A stretch of DNA of 64,000 nucleotides from Cohnella sp. CFH 77786 (GTDB taxonomy: Bacteria; Bacillota; Bacilli; Paenibacillales; Paenibacillaceae). Below are positions 8,051-16,630 of the stretch, in pieces; position 1 is the stretch's first letter; every line of letters starts with the position of its first letter. The translations under genes were made by a program, and so were the position numbers. Under the pieces are notes generated by a model. That model was not told the DNA's origin. It did no database searches and saw only the letters and a program-made list of their open reading frames with translations. The stretch spans positions 1 to 64,000 of the forward strand of contig NZ_WJIB01000009.1 of the NCBI RefSeq assembly GCF_019400745.1. The letters are read 5' to 3'.

Positions 8051-9646
8051 TTGCTGCAAGCACTCATTGTGGATGACGAGCTACCCCATGTTCAGGGGCT
8101 TATCCGGCATATCCCTTGGGCGAGTCTCGGTTTCACCGTTCCACTTGCCGCGGAAAGCGGCGAATCGGCAATCCCTCTTCTTCAAGGCAATAAGATCGAT
8201 GTGCTGATCACCGATGTATGCATGCCCGGCATGAACGGTATCGAGCTCGCTGCCGTGGCTAAATCCATACATCCGGAAATTCAGATTCTGATCATCAGCG
8301 GCTACAATGAATTCGAATTTGCGCAGGAAGCCATCGAAGTGGGGGCGCAAGGGTACGTGCTGAAGCCTCTTAAACTGGGGGAAATCGAGCGCAAGCTGAC
8401 CGCATTCCGGCAAACCTCGGAGAACATCAAACAAATCAACGAACAAACGTTACGGCTCAAAGCGATGGTGTCGGACAAGCAGGAGCTGCTCAAGGAGTCT
8501 TTCATTTTTGATTTGCTGGAAGAAGAGCCAATGGAGGATGACATGCTGGCCTCTTGGTGCAGGCTTCTAAATCTCCCCGAATTGAAGGACGGAATTCAGC
8601 TCATTGTAGTGGCGCTAGATGACTACACCGCTTCCGGCAGTGACGCCAAGAGCCGGCTGGTGCTGAATTCGGCTCTTCTGCAATCGGTTTCCGTTGCCCT
8701 GCAAGAAATGGGTGTCGTCCTGGTTTCGAGGCTTAGGCCCGACGGGGTTGCAGCCATTTTGGTAAATCCGACGCCCGACAAGAGGAGCTCTATCGACAAA
8801 CAAATGATTTTCGTCCAGGACTATATGCGGAATACCTGCCAAGTGTCGGTTACGGTCGGCGTCAGTCGGGAAGGTCGTGTTTGGACGGAGGTAGGGCAGC
8901 TTTACCGGGAGATCAAACATACGGTCGCCGATGCCCGTCAGGGTGGGAACGGTCTGCTTGTTCATGTCGGAAGAATGGAGCGGAAGGCTTACGAGGACTT
9001 TAGGCTGCGCGAAAACCTGCTTCCCGGCTTGCTCACACTCGCGGAAAGCGATGAGCCGGATCGGCTGCTCGAAGAGGTCGGACGGGCATTTGAGGAAATG
9101 GACGCCAAATCCCAATCGTTCGCTTATATTCAGTCTTTCAGTATAAGCTTGCTTGGCGAGCTGTCCCGCAAGCTATGGAATGACATGGAAGCGGTCACCT
9201 ATCTAAGCAACCGCGCTTTGCATCGGCTATTGGAATGCAAAGCGGTCGGTTCGCTGAAGGACATCGTTCTCGAAACGATCGACTCGGCTTTCGTGATTGC
9301 GCGGAAAGAGCGAACGGTACAGCAGCATCACCTCATCCATCGCATCGCCTCTTACATTGAAGATCAGCTGCCGATCAGCGTGACGGTCAAGCAGCTGGCA
9401 GACACGTTTCATTTTAGCGCAGGGTATTTAAGCGTTTTGTTCAAGAAGGAAACGGGGCAGACGATTTCCGACTACGTAAAGGGCTTGAAAATGAAAAAAG
9501 CGAAGGAATTGCTTCAAGACCCGACGATCAAGATTTACGAGGTAGCTGATCGAGTCGGCTTTCAGACTCCCGCTTACTTCACCTATCAATTTAAAAAAAG
9601 CGAAGGCTACACACCTCAGGAATATCGGGACCGATATTACAGATGA
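8051..9646 (+). CDS. YesN-like response regulator, AraC-type output
   Basis: This 531-residue regulator has a receiver domain (VDDE near the start, D55 in ITDVCMPGMNG, K near 107), a long middle region, and a C-terminal pair of AraC helix-turn-helix motifs (LADTFHFSAGYLSVLFKKETG and VADRVGFQTPAYFTYQFKKSEG). TTG is the start, six bases after AGGAGGG, and directly follows the kinase, so the two are translated together. The likely target is the sugar uptake locus. Which of the two neighbouring lipoprotein genes it controls is not known. Confidence 0.92.
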   Translation: MLQALIVDDELPHVQGLIRHIPWASLGFTVPLAAESGESAIPLLQGNKIDVLITDVCMPGMNGIELAAVAKSIHPEIQILIISGYNEFEFAQEAIEVGAQGYVLKPLKLGEIERKLTAFRQTSENIKQINEQTLRLKAMVSDKQELLKESFIFDLLEEEPMEDDMLASWCRLLNLPELKDGIQLIVVALDDYTASGSDAKSRLVLNSALLQSVSVALQEMGVVLVSRLRPDGVAAILVNPTPDKRSSIDKQMIFVQDYMRNTCQVSVTVGVSREGRVWTEVGQLYREIKHTVADARQGGNGLLVHVGRMERKAYEDFRLRENLLPGLLTLAESDEPDRLLEEVGRAFEEMDAKSQSFAYIQSFSISLLGELSRKLWNDMEAVTYLSNRALHRLLECKAVGSLKDIVLETIDSAFVIARKERTVQQHHLIHRIASYIEDQLPISVTVKQLADTFHFSAGYLSVLFKKETGQTISDYVKGLKMKKAKELLQDPTIKIYEVADRVGFQTPAYFTYQFKKSEGYTPQEYRDRYYR

Positions 9647-9680
9647 TATTTTTTTAGCCCAATCCTGATCGTATAATTCC

Positions 9681-9782
9681 ACGCGCTACGTTTCTTATAA
9701 GGATCTCAAGAAAGTAACAGCTGACCTGAAGCCGATCTACAAGGCCGCGACGGAGGAAATGGCGCTGGTGGGGCTCGATTGA
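9681..9782 (+). mobile_element. IS256-type transposase fragment
   Basis: A 33-codon open stretch reads TRYVSYKDLKKVTADLKP and continues IYKAATEEMALV, matching the part of IS256/mutator transposases that carries the SYKD...YKA.TEE.A motif. It ends at a stop and no other part of the element is present. It abuts an AraC-gene remnant on the other strand. Confidence 0.65.
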
Positions 9783-10033
9783 TTGAGATACTTCACGGGA
9801 GTAATCACTACCAGCCTTCGAAATGTAGATACGAAGTGACTGGAATCCAGAAAGCCGACCTGAGAGGCGATTGCCTTCACAGTGAGGCTTTCTTTATTGA
9901 TCAGTAGTTCTTTTGCTTTCTGAAAGCGAAAATGAATCAAAAACTGATACGGGCTCATGCCGGCGGCGGAACGAAAAGTCAAGTCATTAAGAAGGTTGAA
10001 TATAACGGAACAAGAGTGAAAGCCGGCAAACAT
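9737..10033 (-). pseudogene. AraC-family regulator, C-terminal HTH remnant
   Basis: On the minus strand the sequence encodes an AraC DNA-binding end: FNLLNDLTFRSAAGMSPYQF, RFQKAKELL, VKAIASQVGFLDSSHFVSTF and TPVKYLNQ. The sensor domain is missing, and the reading frame runs past the expected stop into the IS256 fragment at about 9782, so the junction there is a break point. It is not likely to be functional. Confidence 0.7.
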
Positions 10034-10109
10034 CTTATCAAATTGATAGAAATCTAATCGTTGTTAGCTACCTTCTAGTCTGGTCCATTCGTAAAATGAA
10101 GACGCAAGG

Positions 10110-10250
10110 GTGTATAAATATCGCTGGCAGTACCTCATGATTTTGCCGGCAGTTTTGTCGCTTTTTCTGTTCAATTATGTTCCGATGGCGGGCATCCAAA
10201 TCGCGTTCAAGGACTTTGCGATCGGGTCGGTAAAAGTCGTTTCGATTAGG
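10110..10250 (+). pseudogene. truncated LplB-type permease (N-terminal 45 codons)
   Basis: The frame YKYRWQYLMILPAVLSLFLF, then NYVPMAGIQIAFKDF, is the first transmembrane segment of an LplB-type sugar permease. It ends abruptly near 10245, after which the next, intact permease gene begins. This is probably what remains of the permease pair that belonged to the 4469-9646 sensing set. Confidence 0.75.
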
Positions 10251-10286
10251 ATAGACACATGAGAGAAATGAAATAGGAGGACACAA

Positions 10287-11249
10287 ATGGAATCGCTTAC
10301 AACAGAGATTACTCGACCAGCGGAGGGTAAAAAGCGTAAGCATCGCTTTTGGTATACCATGCTTCAGCAGCGCTACTTATATTTAATGTCAGTCCCGTTC
10401 GTCATTTGGCTCATCATTTTCAGCTATGTACCAATATGGGGATGGCTGGTTGCTTTTCAAAATTACAAGCCGGGGAAATCGATTTTTGATCAAAAATGGA
10501 TCGGTCTAAAATCATTCATTGAATTATTTTCCGATGAAAGATTTTATCATGTGCTGCGCAACACGTTAGCCATGAGCGTGATGGGTCTGATCGTCGGATT
10601 TACCGTTCCTATTATATTTGCTTTGCTGCTCAATGAACTTCGGGGGCGATGGTTCAAAAGATCGATTCAGACGATCTCGTACTTGCCTCACTTCGTTTCA
10701 TGGGTTGTTGTAGCCGGACTGATAACGAAGATGTTATCCGTGGATGGTGGAGCTGTCAACCAACTGCTTATGTCATTGCATCTTATCGATAAACCGATTC
10801 AGTTTATGGCGAAAGGCGAATGGTTTTGGGGAATTGTCACGATATCCGACATGTGGAAAGAGACAGGTTGGTCCTCCATTATTTATATAGCGGCTATGGC
10901 TGGAATCGATCCGGAGCAATACGAAGCCGCAACCGTGGATGGGGCAGGAAGGTTTCGACGCATGTGGCATATTACTTTGCCGGGCATTCGTCCTACTTTC
11001 ATGGTGTTGTTCATTTTGTCCATCGGGAACCTGATCAGCATCGGGTTCGAGAAACAATTTCTGCTAGGCAACCCTCTAGTTTCGGATTACTCGGAAGTTA
11101 TAGATTTATACGCCTTAAACTATGGTATCGGATTATCCCGCTATTCATACGGAACGGCAATCGGGATTTTCAATTCGGTAATCAGTATCATTCTTGTCTT
11201 TACAGCTAACGGCATTTACAAACGAGTAACGAAAGAAACGATCATTTAG
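10287..11249 (+). CDS. LplB-type ABC sugar permease
   Basis: This 320-residue inner-membrane permease has six predicted helices, and the EAA loop EQYEAATVDGAGRFRRMWHITLPGI near residue 210 that contacts the ATPase. The ATG follows GGAGGACACAA. It forms an operon with the second permease (11 bases downstream) and the lipoprotein at 12222. No ATPase gene is present, which is usual for this class, where a shared MsmK-like ATPase encoded elsewhere serves many importers. Confidence 0.92.
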   Translation: MESLTTEITRPAEGKKRKHRFWYTMLQQRYLYLMSVPFVIWLIIFSYVPIWGWLVAFQNYKPGKSIFDQKWIGLKSFIELFSDERFYHVLRNTLAMSVMGLIVGFTVPIIFALLLNELRGRWFKRSIQTISYLPHFVSWVVVAGLITKMLSVDGGAVNQLLMSLHLIDKPIQFMAKGEWFWGIVTISDMWKETGWSSIIYIAAMAGIDPEQYEAATVDGAGRFRRMWHITLPGIRPTFMVLFILSIGNLISIGFEKQFLLGNPLVSDYSEVIDLYALNYGIGLSRYSYGTAIGIFNSVISIILVFTANGIYKRVTKETII

Positions 11250-11260
11250 GAGTGAGTTCG

Positions 11261-12157
11261 ATGCAAGGCTTGGTACAAAAGAATATTTCCGACCGGATTT
11301 TCGATACCTGCTTATATGTGGTCATGACGATCGTATTAATCGTAACGCTTTATCCATTCCTGAATGTGTTGGCCATTTCGTTAAACGATTCTATGGACAC
11401 CGTTAAGGGAGGGTTGACAATTTGGCCGAGACAATTTACGTTGAAAAACTACGAAACGATATTCAAATTTGAAGGTTTGGTGATCGGCTTCCGCAACTCG
11501 GTTATCCGAACTGTGTTGGGCGCGATCATCGGAGTATTGACAGCCTCCATGGTGGCTTATACTTTAAGCCGGCGTGAATTTCAGGCGAGACGATTGTTTT
11601 CCGTGCTTTTCGCACTGACCTTATACTTCTCAGGCGGGTTGATTCCCGGGTATTTGCTGATTCGAAATCTTGGCTTGATAGGTACATTTTGGGTCTACAT
11701 CATTCCGAGCATTCTGGGCGTATTTAACGTATTCGTCATCCGCTCTTATATTGACGGACTTCCGAATGCACTTCAAGAATCGGCTAAAATCGACGGAGCC
11801 AATGATTTTACGATCTTCTGGAGGATTATCCTGCCGCTTTGCCAGCCGGTTTTGGCGACCATTGCTCTGTTTGTCGCAGTCGGACATTGGAATTCTTGGT
11901 TCGATACGTACCTGTATAATGCACAGAAACCGCAAAATACGACACTTCAATACGAACTGATTAAGGTGCTTCAATCGACGCAGTCCGCTACCGATTATCG
12001 GTTTAACAGCAACAATCAACAATCGATGGCCGCCGTATCTCCGGATTCGATCAAGATGGCGATTACCATGGTCGTTACCACGCCGATTTTGCTCGTATAC
12101 CCTTTCTTGCAGAAGTATTTCGTTAAAGGCATAACGCTCGGCGCAGTCAAGAGTTAA
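11261..12157 (+). CDS. YtcP/LplC-type ABC sugar permease
   Basis: This 298-residue permease partners the gene before it. It has six hydrophobic segments, the EAA loop LPNALQESAKIDGANDFTIFWRIILPL, and the family ending QKYFVKGITLGAVK. The ATG at 11261 sits eight bases after TAGGAG, which is better than the GTG at 11252. After its stop a short ACAGG-GAAA-CCTGT hairpin (12168-12181) lies before the lipoprotein gene and may tune the mRNA. Confidence 0.92.
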   Translation: MQGLVQKNISDRIFDTCLYVVMTIVLIVTLYPFLNVLAISLNDSMDTVKGGLTIWPRQFTLKNYETIFKFEGLVIGFRNSVIRTVLGAIIGVLTASMVAYTLSRREFQARRLFSVLFALTLYFSGGLIPGYLLIRNLGLIGTFWVYIIPSILGVFNVFVIRSYIDGLPNALQESAKIDGANDFTIFWRIILPLCQPVLATIALFVAVGHWNSWFDTYLYNAQKPQNTTLQYELIKVLQSTQSATDYRFNSNNQQSMAAVSPDSIKMAITMVVTTPILLVYPFLQKYFVKGITLGAVKS

Positions 12158-12221
12158 TTAGGTATTTACAGGGAAACCTGTTTACATATCATGATATGAA
12201 AATAAAGGGAGGCAACAAAAG

Positions 12222-13925
12222 ATGAAAGGGAAAGTTGCAAAAATATCCAGCGTACTGATTGTAAGCGCTTTGTTGGCGACAACGGGCTGCACCAATTCGT
12301 CGCAAACAAAACCGACAACAAGTGATGCATCAACGGCTACAGCTGATCCTAAACCTGATCTTACTCCCATGACAGTAAGATTGGGAACAGGGGGGCCCTT
12401 CGATCCGTACTGGGACGAAATGCAGAGCGACGTAGGTAAAGTCATCAAAGAAAAAACCGGGATTACACTCAAAAAGGAGTTTTCCGTAGAGGGCGGCGAC
12501 CCGCAAAAATATTACTCGCTCATGGTTGCGAGCAATGAATATCCGGATTTAGTTAGCGGTGGCGTAAGCCAGCTGGTTAATGCGGGAGCGGTACTCGATC
12601 TGGCGCCGCTGATTGATAAATACGGCCCGAATATCAAAAAAGTGTACGGCGATTACATGAAGCGCCTGCGCTGGAGCAATACCGACCATGCGATCTACGC
12701 ACTTCCGTGGCCCGGTGTAAACGGTACGACTTTCGACGCCGGCGGCGGCTTCGAAATTCAGCATCAAGTGTTGAAAGAGCTTGGCTATCCGCAAATCAAA
12801 ACCGTGAAGGACTATGAGGCAGCCCTTAAAGCATACAAGGATAAGCATCCGACCACTGCGGACGGGAAACCGACTATTGGAATGTCTCTCAACGCAGGCG
12901 AGTGGCAGATCGTAATATCCGTAACAAATCCTGCCTTTTTTACTACTGGAGCTCCGGATGATGGAGAATTCTTCATCGATCCGAAAACGTATGAAGCGAA
13001 GCTTCATTACCTTCGTCCAGAAGAGAAGGAATACTTCCGTTGGTTGAATCATATGAACGACATCGGCTTGCTGGATCCTGAAAGCTTTACACAAAAATAC
13101 GACCAATATAAAGCGAAAATTGCTACAGGTCGCGTTCTGGGTATGATCGATCAAGAATGGGATTATGGCGAAGCGTTAAATACGCTTAAAAAAGAAGGGA
13201 AGTTCGATCAGACTTACGCGCATTTTCCAGTTACTTTGAATGATACGTATAAAGACCACAGCTTCCAAGACACAGGTTATATGGCGGGCCCTGGTATAAG
13301 CATTACGAAGAGCGCGAAGGACCCCGTCCGTCTCATCAAGTTCCTGGATTACTTGGCTTCGGATGAAGGTCAGGTTCTGATTAACTGGGGGATAGAAGGC
13401 GTTCACTATAAAGTGGAGAATGGCAAACGTGTCATTCCGGCCGACGTTCTCGAGAAGAAAAATAACGACGCCAATAACTTTAAGAAATCAACGGGAATAG
13501 GCAACTACACTTTGCTCTCTGCCAGTTACGGCGATGGCGTGAAGGATCCAAGCGGCAACTATTACACAACCACCTTCCCCGAACTAATTCAGGCTAAGTA
13601 CAGCAAAGCTGATAAAGAAACGCTCGCGGCTTACAAAGCTTCAACTTATTTAGATTTGTGGCCGAAAAAAGAAGAGTTCCCTGTTAAGCCTTGGGGTGCA
13701 GCTTGGACAATTAATCTCGAAACTGGCTCTGAAGCGGATGTCATCAAGACGAAGTGCTTAGACATCATGAAGAAGCGCGTCCCGGAAGCGATTCTGGCGA
13801 AGCCGGACCAATTCGATGCGATCTGGGATGCTTTCATGAAGGATCTGGATAAAGCAGGTGTCCAGAAATTAAATCAGGCCTATACGCAATTGGTTAAAGA
13901 CAGAATCAAGCTTTGGAACGAGTAA
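12222..13925 (+). CDS. extracellular sugar-binding lipoprotein
   Basis: This 567-residue solute-binding lipoprotein has a signal peptide ending LLATTGC, then a Thr/Ser-rich linker and a large periplasmic-binding fold with family features (GINGTTFD-like substrate loop as GVNGTTFDAGGGF, and WGIEGVHYKVENGKRV near residue 385). It is the capture component for the two permeases upstream. GGGAGG precedes the ATG. A terminator follows, separating it from the GH42 gene. Substrate unknown, but the downstream beta-galactosidase hints at a galactoside. Confidence 0.9.
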   Translation: MKGKVAKISSVLIVSALLATTGCTNSSQTKPTTSDASTATADPKPDLTPMTVRLGTGGPFDPYWDEMQSDVGKVIKEKTGITLKKEFSVEGGDPQKYYSLMVASNEYPDLVSGGVSQLVNAGAVLDLAPLIDKYGPNIKKVYGDYMKRLRWSNTDHAIYALPWPGVNGTTFDAGGGFEIQHQVLKELGYPQIKTVKDYEAALKAYKDKHPTTADGKPTIGMSLNAGEWQIVISVTNPAFFTTGAPDDGEFFIDPKTYEAKLHYLRPEEKEYFRWLNHMNDIGLLDPESFTQKYDQYKAKIATGRVLGMIDQEWDYGEALNTLKKEGKFDQTYAHFPVTLNDTYKDHSFQDTGYMAGPGISITKSAKDPVRLIKFLDYLASDEGQVLINWGIEGVHYKVENGKRVIPADVLEKKNNDANNFKKSTGIGNYTLLSASYGDGVKDPSGNYYTTTFPELIQAKYSKADKETLAAYKASTYLDLWPKKEEFPVKPWGAAWTINLETGSEADVIKTKCLDIMKKRVPEAILAKPDQFDAIWDAFMKDLDKAGVQKLNQAYTQLVKDRIKLWNE

Positions 13926-13936
13926 GGATAAAGCAG

Positions 13937-13966
13937 GAAAGAGCCTATTTCAATGGGCTCTTTCTT
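13937..13966 (+). terminator. rho-independent terminator after the uptake operon
   Basis: GAAAGAGCC pairs with GGGCTCTTTC, followed by TTGGTTTCTTTC. Confidence 0.75.
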
Positions 13967-14089
13967 GGTTTCTTTCGAACTGCTTCGTAAAAGCCGAATT
14001 GATTCGGGGAAAATTTTGTGTGGAAATCGGGAAAAAACGGTTTGCAATGAAACAGTGTTTAGCATAGAAAACAGTGGAGGCTGATTAGG

Positions 14090-16087
14090 TTGAAAATGGG
14101 TGTGGATTATTATCCTGAGCATTGGGAGCGCGGCATGTGGGATCAGGATGCGGATCTGATGCAGCAGACGGGAGTCCGTCTGGTTCGCTTGGCTGAATTT
14201 TCCTGGTCTCGTCTGGAGCCGGAGGAAGGAAGGTACGATTTCGCATGGTTGGACGACGCGATCGACGTTTTCCATCAACGCGGCATCGAGGTCGTGATCG
14301 GAACTCCGACCAATACGCCGCCGAATTGGCTTGTGGATCGGTATCCCGATGTGCTTCCCGTTGATGCCTTGCTGCACCCCCGATATCCCGGGATACGCGG
14401 ACACCGTTGCTATAACAGTCCCTCCATGCGCCTTTACTCGGAGAAAATTGTGGATAAGCTTGCCTCGCATTATTCGAAGCATCCGGCTGTTACCGGATGG
14501 CAGATCGATAACGAATTTGCTCTGAACGAGTGTCATTGCGACAATTGCAGCGAGCGGTTCCGAGAATGGCTGTCGGACAAGTACGGATCTGTGGAGGCTC
14601 TTAACCGCGCTTGGGGCACCGTCGTCTGGAGCGGGGAGTACAGCAGCTGGTCACAAATCAAGCCCCCGCTGGGCGGCGTCGCCTTCAAAAACCCGTCTTA
14701 TTTGCTGGACTGGAAAAGGTTCGAAACGGATTCCGTCGCCGAGTTCCAGCAGCTGCAAGTGAATCTTCTTCGGAAGCGGTGTCCGGATCATTTCGTGACC
14801 CATAATATTTGGAGCTACCCGATGTCCCTTGATTACTACAAGCTCTGCGAATCGCTCGACTTTGCCTCCCTTGACTATTATCCTAACACAAGTCCGGAAA
14901 AGTCGGATACGAGCGGATACGGCGGGGCACTGACGCTGGACTTGACCCGGGGGATTAAGCGGGGCAACTTCTGGATTATGGAAACGATCAGCGGTCCGCC
15001 CGGCTGCTGGTTCCCGATGTGGCGAACGCCGCAGCCGGGGTTTATTCGGGCGTTCGCCTGGCAGTGCATAGCGCGCGGTGCCGACACACTCGTACATTTC
15101 CGCTGGAGAAGCGCTCCGGTCGGCGCCGAGCAATTCTGGCATGGCTTGATCGACCACAGCAATGTTCCGGGCCGCCGGTTCGAGGAGTACGGCAAGCTGT
15201 GCGGGGAAGTGAACCGCCTCTCTCCGCTGCTGACCGGATCGGAGGTGCATGGCGAAGCGGCCATTCTCCATTCGCACGATCAATACAATGCGCTTCAGAT
15301 TCAGCCGCAGGCGGAAGGTATGGATTATTTCGACAATTTGAAGCTGTATCACCGCGCATTGACCAAGCTGGGCGTTCATACCGATGTGTTGAATACGACA
15401 GCCGATTTAAGCGGATACCGGCTAATCGTCGCCCCTTCTCTCTATTTACTCGATGAACGGGTGGCAGACCATTTGAAGGATTGCGTCCGGAGCGGGGCTA
15501 CCTTGATTGTAACGAATCGCACCGGCGTTAAAAACATGAACAACGTTTGCCGGATGGAGCCGCTGCCCGGACCGCTGGCAGAAGCGGCCGGAGTGACCGT
15601 CTCGGAATACGACCCGATCGGCAAAGACGTCCACACCATTCGGGCAAAGAATGGGAAGACCTACACATGCACGCAATGGTGCGATATTTTGGAGCTCTCC
15701 GGCGCGGAACCGATCGCATGGTACGAAGACGATTTCTTCGCCGGCAAACCGGCCGCTGCGGTTCATTCTTTAGGAAGCGGCAAGGTGTATTATTTGGGGA
15801 CGGTCGCCGAGGAAAGCTTTTATATGGACCTTTTCCGTGAGGCCGCTGTGGAAGCGGGCGCAAGCCTGTTCCCCGATCTGCCGGAGGGTGTTCAGATCTC
15901 GGTTCGCAATAAGAGCGAGAAGCGATATTTGTTCCTATTGAATCTTTCGCGGAAACGGCAAACGGTAACGCTCGGTCAAGCTTATCCAAGTCTTCTCAAC
16001 GAGACGCGGATCGGTCCAAAGCTGGACATGGAGCCATACGCCGTTGAAATTGTCGAGCTTGCCGAAACCGGATTCCAGATCAAGTAA
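14090..16087 (+). CDS. GH42 beta-galactosidase
   Basis: This 665-residue cytoplasmic GH42 enzyme hydrolyses terminal beta-galactosides imported by the neighbouring transporter. It has the GH42 opening MGVDYYPEHW, acid/base E142 in QIDNEF, nucleophile E298 in WIMETISG, and the zinc-type cysteines C107, C148, C150 and C153. The trimerisation domain (about 390-590) and small C-terminal beta domain are present, so it looks complete. The TTG at 14090 is preferred because GGAGG lies nine bases before it. The first ATG (14096) is too far. Natural substrates may be galactan or arabinogalacto-oligosaccharides. Confidence 0.93.
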   Translation: MKMGVDYYPEHWERGMWDQDADLMQQTGVRLVRLAEFSWSRLEPEEGRYDFAWLDDAIDVFHQRGIEVVIGTPTNTPPNWLVDRYPDVLPVDALLHPRYPGIRGHRCYNSPSMRLYSEKIVDKLASHYSKHPAVTGWQIDNEFALNECHCDNCSERFREWLSDKYGSVEALNRAWGTVVWSGEYSSWSQIKPPLGGVAFKNPSYLLDWKRFETDSVAEFQQLQVNLLRKRCPDHFVTHNIWSYPMSLDYYKLCESLDFASLDYYPNTSPEKSDTSGYGGALTLDLTRGIKRGNFWIMETISGPPGCWFPMWRTPQPGFIRAFAWQCIARGADTLVHFRWRSAPVGAEQFWHGLIDHSNVPGRRFEEYGKLCGEVNRLSPLLTGSEVHGEAAILHSHDQYNALQIQPQAEGMDYFDNLKLYHRALTKLGVHTDVLNTTADLSGYRLIVAPSLYLLDERVADHLKDCVRSGATLIVTNRTGVKNMNNVCRMEPLPGPLAEAAGVTVSEYDPIGKDVHTIRAKNGKTYTCTQWCDILELSGAEPIAWYEDDFFAGKPAAAVHSLGSGKVYYLGTVAEESFYMDLFREAAVEAGASLFPDLPEGVQISVRNKSEKRYLFLLNLSRKRQTVTLGQAYPSLLNETRIGPKLDMEPYAVEIVELAETGFQIK

Positions 16088-16093
16088 ATTAGA

Positions 16094-16127
16094 AGAAGAG
16101 CAGCGGCTGTGAAATCCTGCTCTTTCA
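16094..16127 (+). terminator. rho-independent terminator after GH42
   Basis: AAGAGCAG pairs with CTGCTCTTT around a 13-base loop, with a short T-run. Confidence 0.7.
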
Positions 16128-16197
16128 TGCCTATAAAGAATTTGAAGATGTTGAGCATGAAATCATGTTGAAATGCTGAAATAGGAGGAAAGACGAG

Positions 16198-16630
16198 ATG
16201 ACCAAGGATATTAGAAAAGGGGACTTGGGGGATGGTACCTATCGGAATCCGGTGTTAGCCGGGGACTATGCCGATCCTTCCGTTTTGCGAGTAGGCGACG
16301 ACTATTACATGACGCATTCCAGCTTTACGTTCGCCCCCGGGCTCTTGATTTGGCATTCGAAGGATTTGGTCAACTGGCGTCCGGTTGGCAAGGCGCTGGA
16401 TCGCTATATCGGGGATGTCCGGGCACCGGATTTCATTGCTCATGAGGGCTTGTATTATATCTATGTGCCCGTGGACGGGAAAATCGTGGCGCTAACTGCG
16501 CCGGCACCCGAAGGGCCATGGAGCGAGCCTGTCCCGTTAGGCTTGGAAGCGATCGATCCGGGGCACGTGGCCGACCAAGAAGGCAACCGGTATTTGCATA
16601 CCGGCGGCGGTAATATGACCAAGCTTTCCA
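16198..16630 (+). pseudogene. GH43 glycosidase, N-terminal stub fused to a GH3 gene
   Basis: A GGAGG motif precedes an ATG opening a GH43 beta-xylosidase/arabinanase-type N-terminus: NPVLAGDYADPSVLRVGDDYY contains the catalytic base Asp, followed by the blade with DYYMTHSSF and RAPDFI. After about 143 codons, at TKLSNDG, the sequence switches into the middle of a GH3 gene in another frame. The general-acid Glu and most of the propeller are absent. The intact gene would be about twice this length or more. It was evidently joined to the next gene by a deletion. Confidence 0.85.
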
